A stretch of 64,000 bases of DNA from Rufibacter sp. LB8. Lineage in GTDB: Bacteria; Bacteroidota; Bacteroidia; Cytophagales; Hymenobacteraceae. The position numbers were made by a program, and so were the translations under genes. The stretch is from assembly GCF_014876185.1 (NCBI RefSeq), contig NZ_JADALJ010000001.1, forward strand, positions 868,001 through 932,000, read 5' to 3'. The notes beneath the pieces were generated by a model. That model saw only the letters and a list, made by a program, of their open reading frames with translations. It did not search any database and had not been told where the DNA came from. Below are positions 61,285-64,000 of this stretch, piece by piece. Position 1 is the first letter of the stretch, and every line of letters begins with the position of its first letter.

Positions 61285-63966
61285 ATGTTGAGAGCCTGTT
61301 GCCTGTTTTTCTTACTTTGGTTAGCTGGCCTTCAGGGTTGGGCGCAAGGCGGCAGGCCGGTGCAGGGGCAATTGACAGATTCAACTGGCGCGGCGGTGGA
61401 GGCGGCCACGGTCAGTCTGGTCTCAGAGAAAGACACCCTTACTACCCTCAGCAACGCCAAAGGCCAGTTTTTCTTCCGGCAAGTTAAGGCAGTTTCCTTT
61501 ACAATTTCTGTGCATACGCTGGAGTTTGAGGCTTTTAAGTACACCTATATAGTAGATGACACTACTGACCCCTTTCAACTTCCGGCTATAAAACTAAAAC
61601 GCAAAAGCCATGTGCTGAAGGAAGTAATAATCAGGAGCCCGCCGCCCGTTTTGGTGAAACAAGACACCGTGGAGTATGACGTGGCGCAGTTTGAGAAAGA
61701 CGAACACGCTACTGTAGAAGATGTTATAAAGAAACTACCTGGCCTGGATTTGGACCTGGACGGCAACCTCACCATGGAAGGATTACCCATCAGAGAGCTG
61801 CGCATCAATGGCAATCTCTTTTCGGGCGCTGATTTGAAGACAGCTATTGAAATGCTACCTGCCGAGTTGATCCAGAAAATTCAGGTGGTGGATGATTACG
61901 GCGAACTGGCTCGGCTCAGCGGTATAAAAACCGGAAACCCCAGAAAAATCCTGAACCTGAAAGTTGACCCGGAGCGGAACAAGTTCTTTTACAGCAACGG
62001 GTCAATGGGCATGGCCAGCACTGGCAGGCTGAACGGCTCGCTCAACACCAACTACATGCATAATGACCGGCAGGTGAACGCCATGGGCTCCCTGCAGAAC
62101 AGCGGGGGTGAGGGCGGCACCAATTCCAGCAATCGCAGCCTGGGGCTCAACTTCCATGACCGCTGGGGCAAGAAACTGAAAGTGTCAGGGGGTATCAACC
62201 ACAGCGGCAATGACCTGAACCTGCTCCGCGAGAGCGTGCGCCAGAGTTTTTATGAGCAGGAAGTGATTGTGCAGTCCAACAACACCCGGTCCAGCAGCGG
62301 GAGCAAAGGGCTTGGGGCCGATGTGGGCTTTGAATTCAACCCTAATGACCGGAACTTCCTGCGGTTTTCCTCTAACCTCGCATTCAATAAAAGCCATTCA
62401 GAAAGCAACACCAATTACCTGGTGCAGCGCGATTCCTTACTGACCGAAGGCCAGGAACTGGACCTTCAGCAACTGCGCAAACTGGAAGAGGGCATTTCCC
62501 AAAGCCGAAGTGACCTGCAAAACACGAACCTGGCCGCCAACCTTACCTGGAACCACCGGTTTGCCAAGCGCGGCCGCAACGCCACGGTCATGGCCGGGTA
62601 TTCTGCCGGGGAAAACGTAGATGAACAGATCTTAAAAACCCAATTGCAGTTGTTCGGCCAGGACCAGGTCAAAGATTCCTTGCAAAACCGCCTGCTGGAC
62701 AACACTGCCCTTAACCGCTCTTTTAATGCATCCATCTTTTATGTGGAACCCCTGAGTGAGGAGTCATCTTTGTCCTTGAATTACATGTACAGCTACGCGT
62801 GGGGGCGGCAGAACAGAATCACGCAGGAGATCCCAGAAACCGAGAATGCCTTTGTGCTTGACTCGTTGAGCAGCCGCTATGTGTCCACCACCATTTCGCA
62901 GCAGTTGGGTTTGAATTTTGACAGCAAGAAAGGCAAGTTGCGCTACGGCATTGGGTTGAACGCGTTCCCTACGGTGCTGGAAGGCGCCACCCAAAGTACC
63001 CGTGATTACTCTAACCGAAGAAGCAATTTCAACGCCAGCGGGGCTTTTAGGGGAGATTATGCGGTCTCAGAAACCGCGCAGGCCACCTTTAACTACCAGG
63101 CCAACACGCAGCAGCCCAGCCTGGAGCAGTTGCAGCCTATCTCAGACGTGTCTGATCCCAGGTACATTGTCATCGGGAACCCAAATTTGCGGCCCGCTAT
63201 CCAACACACCTTGAATGCGTCTTTCCGGAAGTCACAAAAGGAGAACGGGGCTTTTTGGTCCACCAACCTGTCAGTGGGTCTTACGCAGAACAAGATTGTG
63301 CAGAACACCGTGCTGCTAGACGAAGGCTTGGGCCTCAGGCAGGAAACCTATTACCTGAACCAGTCCGGCGATACCCAGTTAGGCGTGGGTTACAGTTACG
63401 GCCGCTCTTTGAAGGACAAGAAATACCAGCTTAACCTGCACGGCGGGGCCAATTACAGCAACAATGTGAGCTACAGCAACAACCAGGAAAACTGGCGCCG
63501 CAACTGGAGCCTGAGCCAAGGCTTGAACTTGCGCATGACGCCCGCCAAATGGTCTGAGGTGTCGGCCCGCGTGAACTATGCATACCAGAATGATTCGTAC
63601 CAACTGTCCAGTAGCTTTGGGTCCAAGATTTCATCGTGGCGGCTGGGGCTGGACGGACGGGCCTTTTTCTGGAACCGCGCGCTCACGCTGTCGGCTAACC
63701 TGAATAAAAACTTTGAGCAGGGCTACGCCCGAAACTTCCGAAACAACCCTTTTCTGGTCAATGCCTCCATCACCGGCCGCTTCCTCAAAAAACGGTCGGC
63801 CTCGTTCTCCATCTCCGGATATGATTTACTGGACCAGAACACCAGCATCAGCCGCTCGGCCAGCGGCAACACCATCACAGACAACCGCTCGCGCCGCGTT
63901 TCCCGCTATTTCATGGTGTCTGTGCAGATGAAGTTGCTGAATTACAACAAAGACAAGAAGGGGTAG
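61285..63966 (+). CDS. outer-membrane beta-barrel protein with regulatory-like N-terminus
   Basis: 893 residues from ATG at 61285 (a frame to 61255 is open but precedes the signal peptide RACCLFFLLWLAGLQGWAQ). A carboxypeptidase-regulatory-like domain (~28-110, VQGQLTDSTGAAVEAATVSLV) and plug-like part follow: TVEDVIKKLPGLDLDLDGNLTMEG, then GNLFSGADLKTAIEMLPAEL. The barrel is rich in Asn/Ser (QNSGGEGGTNSSNRSLG). It ends MVSVQMKLLNYNKDKKG without an aromatic last residue. Outer-membrane family OMP_b-brl; substrate unknown. The stop is one base before palindrome copy 27. Confidence 0.8.
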   Translation: MLRACCLFFLLWLAGLQGWAQGGRPVQGQLTDSTGAAVEAATVSLVSEKDTLTTLSNAKGQFFFRQVKAVSFTISVHTLEFEAFKYTYIVDDTTDPFQLPAIKLKRKSHVLKEVIIRSPPPVLVKQDTVEYDVAQFEKDEHATVEDVIKKLPGLDLDLDGNLTMEGLPIRELRINGNLFSGADLKTAIEMLPAELIQKIQVVDDYGELARLSGIKTGNPRKILNLKVDPERNKFFYSNGSMGMASTGRLNGSLNTNYMHNDRQVNAMGSLQNSGGEGGTNSSNRSLGLNFHDRWGKKLKVSGGINHSGNDLNLLRESVRQSFYEQEVIVQSNNTRSSSGSKGLGADVGFEFNPNDRNFLRFSSNLAFNKSHSESNTNYLVQRDSLLTEGQELDLQQLRKLEEGISQSRSDLQNTNLAANLTWNHRFAKRGRNATVMAGYSAGENVDEQILKTQLQLFGQDQVKDSLQNRLLDNTALNRSFNASIFYVEPLSEESSLSLNYMYSYAWGRQNRITQEIPETENAFVLDSLSSRYVSTTISQQLGLNFDSKKGKLRYGIGLNAFPTVLEGATQSTRDYSNRRSNFNASGAFRGDYAVSETAQATFNYQANTQQPSLEQLQPISDVSDPRYIVIGNPNLRPAIQHTLNASFRKSQKENGAFWSTNLSVGLTQNKIVQNTVLLDEGLGLRQETYYLNQSGDTQLGVGYSYGRSLKDKKYQLNLHGGANYSNNVSYSNNQENWRRNWSLSQGLNLRMTPAKWSEVSARVNYAYQNDSYQLSSSFGSKISSWRLGLDGRAFFWNRALTLSANLNKNFEQGYARNFRNNPFLVNASITGRFLKKRSASFSISGYDLLDQNTSISRSASGNTITDNRSRRVSRYFMVSVQMKLLNYNKDKKG

Positions 63967-63967
63967 A

Positions 63968-64000
63968 GCGTTTCTGGGCTCTGTTTTGGAAATGAGGTTG
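63968..64000 (-). repeat. dispersed palindrome, copy 27 (cut by window end)
   Basis: GCGTTTCTGGGCTCTGTTTT, then GGAAATGAGG, the CAGAG-type sub-variant in reverse orientation. It starts 2 bases after the stop codon and continues beyond the window. Confidence 0.65.

Noticed and set aside
1333-64000. Dispersed palindromes as a CRISPR array
   Set aside because: Spacing is irregular at kilobase scale with genes in between, there are no uniform spacers and no cas genes.
1333-64000. Dispersed palindromes as simple intrinsic terminators
   Set aside because: The arms are U-rich 5' and A-rich 3', no U-run follows, and many copies sit next to a separate canonical terminator.

Overview
The window looks like a chromosome segment of a Bacteroidota bacterium of the order Cytophagales, most likely family Hymenobacteraceae (Rufibacter-, Nibribacter- or Pontibacter-like). 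This rests on protein content: several TonB-linked outer-membrane receptors with carboxypeptidase-regulatory-like N-termini, a type A sorting-domain (type IX secretion) protein, DUF2911, an HU-CCDC81/SPOR protein, type III glutamine synthetase and a long-form IspG. It also rests on recurrent TTG-N19/20-TAnnTTTG promoters, the -33/-7 architecture of Bacteroidota. The genus is an inference. No rRNA, tRNA, CRISPR array or recognisable transposase gene was found.

Layout. 0-9 kb: 3' end of an outer-membrane porin, miaE, a secreted GATase-like protein, an ABC permease, an AT-rich orphan lipoprotein, a Skp/OmpH-like lipoprotein and a TonB-linked receptor. 9-17 kb: bile-acid-symporter-like transporter, a membrane-protein/HTH operon behind a three-unit operator array, mtaB, an LTA-synthase-like sulfatase and glnN. 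17-19.4 kb: two tandem copies of a divergent two-gene module of unknown function. 19.4-30.7 kb: ispG, an AT-rich acyltransferase, a 56-residue membrane protein, a YjbR-like protein, leuS, tyrS, a frameshifted MutS-like gene and holA. 30.8-40.7 kb: one long operon, TPR protein - outer-membrane barrel - HU/SPOR protein - exbB - exbD - tonB-like - folC - trmB. 40.8-48 kb: a TrpF-like orphan, mnmA, a lipoprotein, rpe with a TonB receptor, and DUF2911. 48-55.8 kb: a complete histidine operon hisGDCBHAF(IE), preceded by a promoter, a His-rich leader peptide and an attenuator-like hairpin. 55.8-64 kb: a sorting-domain protein, a RecB/AddA-like helicase-nuclease and an outer-membrane barrel protein.

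The most striking feature is a dispersed ~42-bp palindrome with arms TTCCGTTTTNGGGCTCATTT and its complement. I find 27 copies in 64 kb, nearly all intergenic and often starting within a few bases of a stop codon. The asymmetric centre (CCAG versus CTGG) and the uneven decay of the two arms make it an orientable element. The base pair at position N covaries (C:G, G:C, T:A). The stem is U-rich on its 5' side, unlike an intrinsic terminator, and it usually sits beside a separate normal terminator. One copy lies in frame inside the HU/SPOR gene. hisA, and more weakly folC, carry clearly similar sequence in the same reading frame. The other main candidates for novelty are the duplicated divergent module at 17.3-19.4 kb and the His-leader attenuator.
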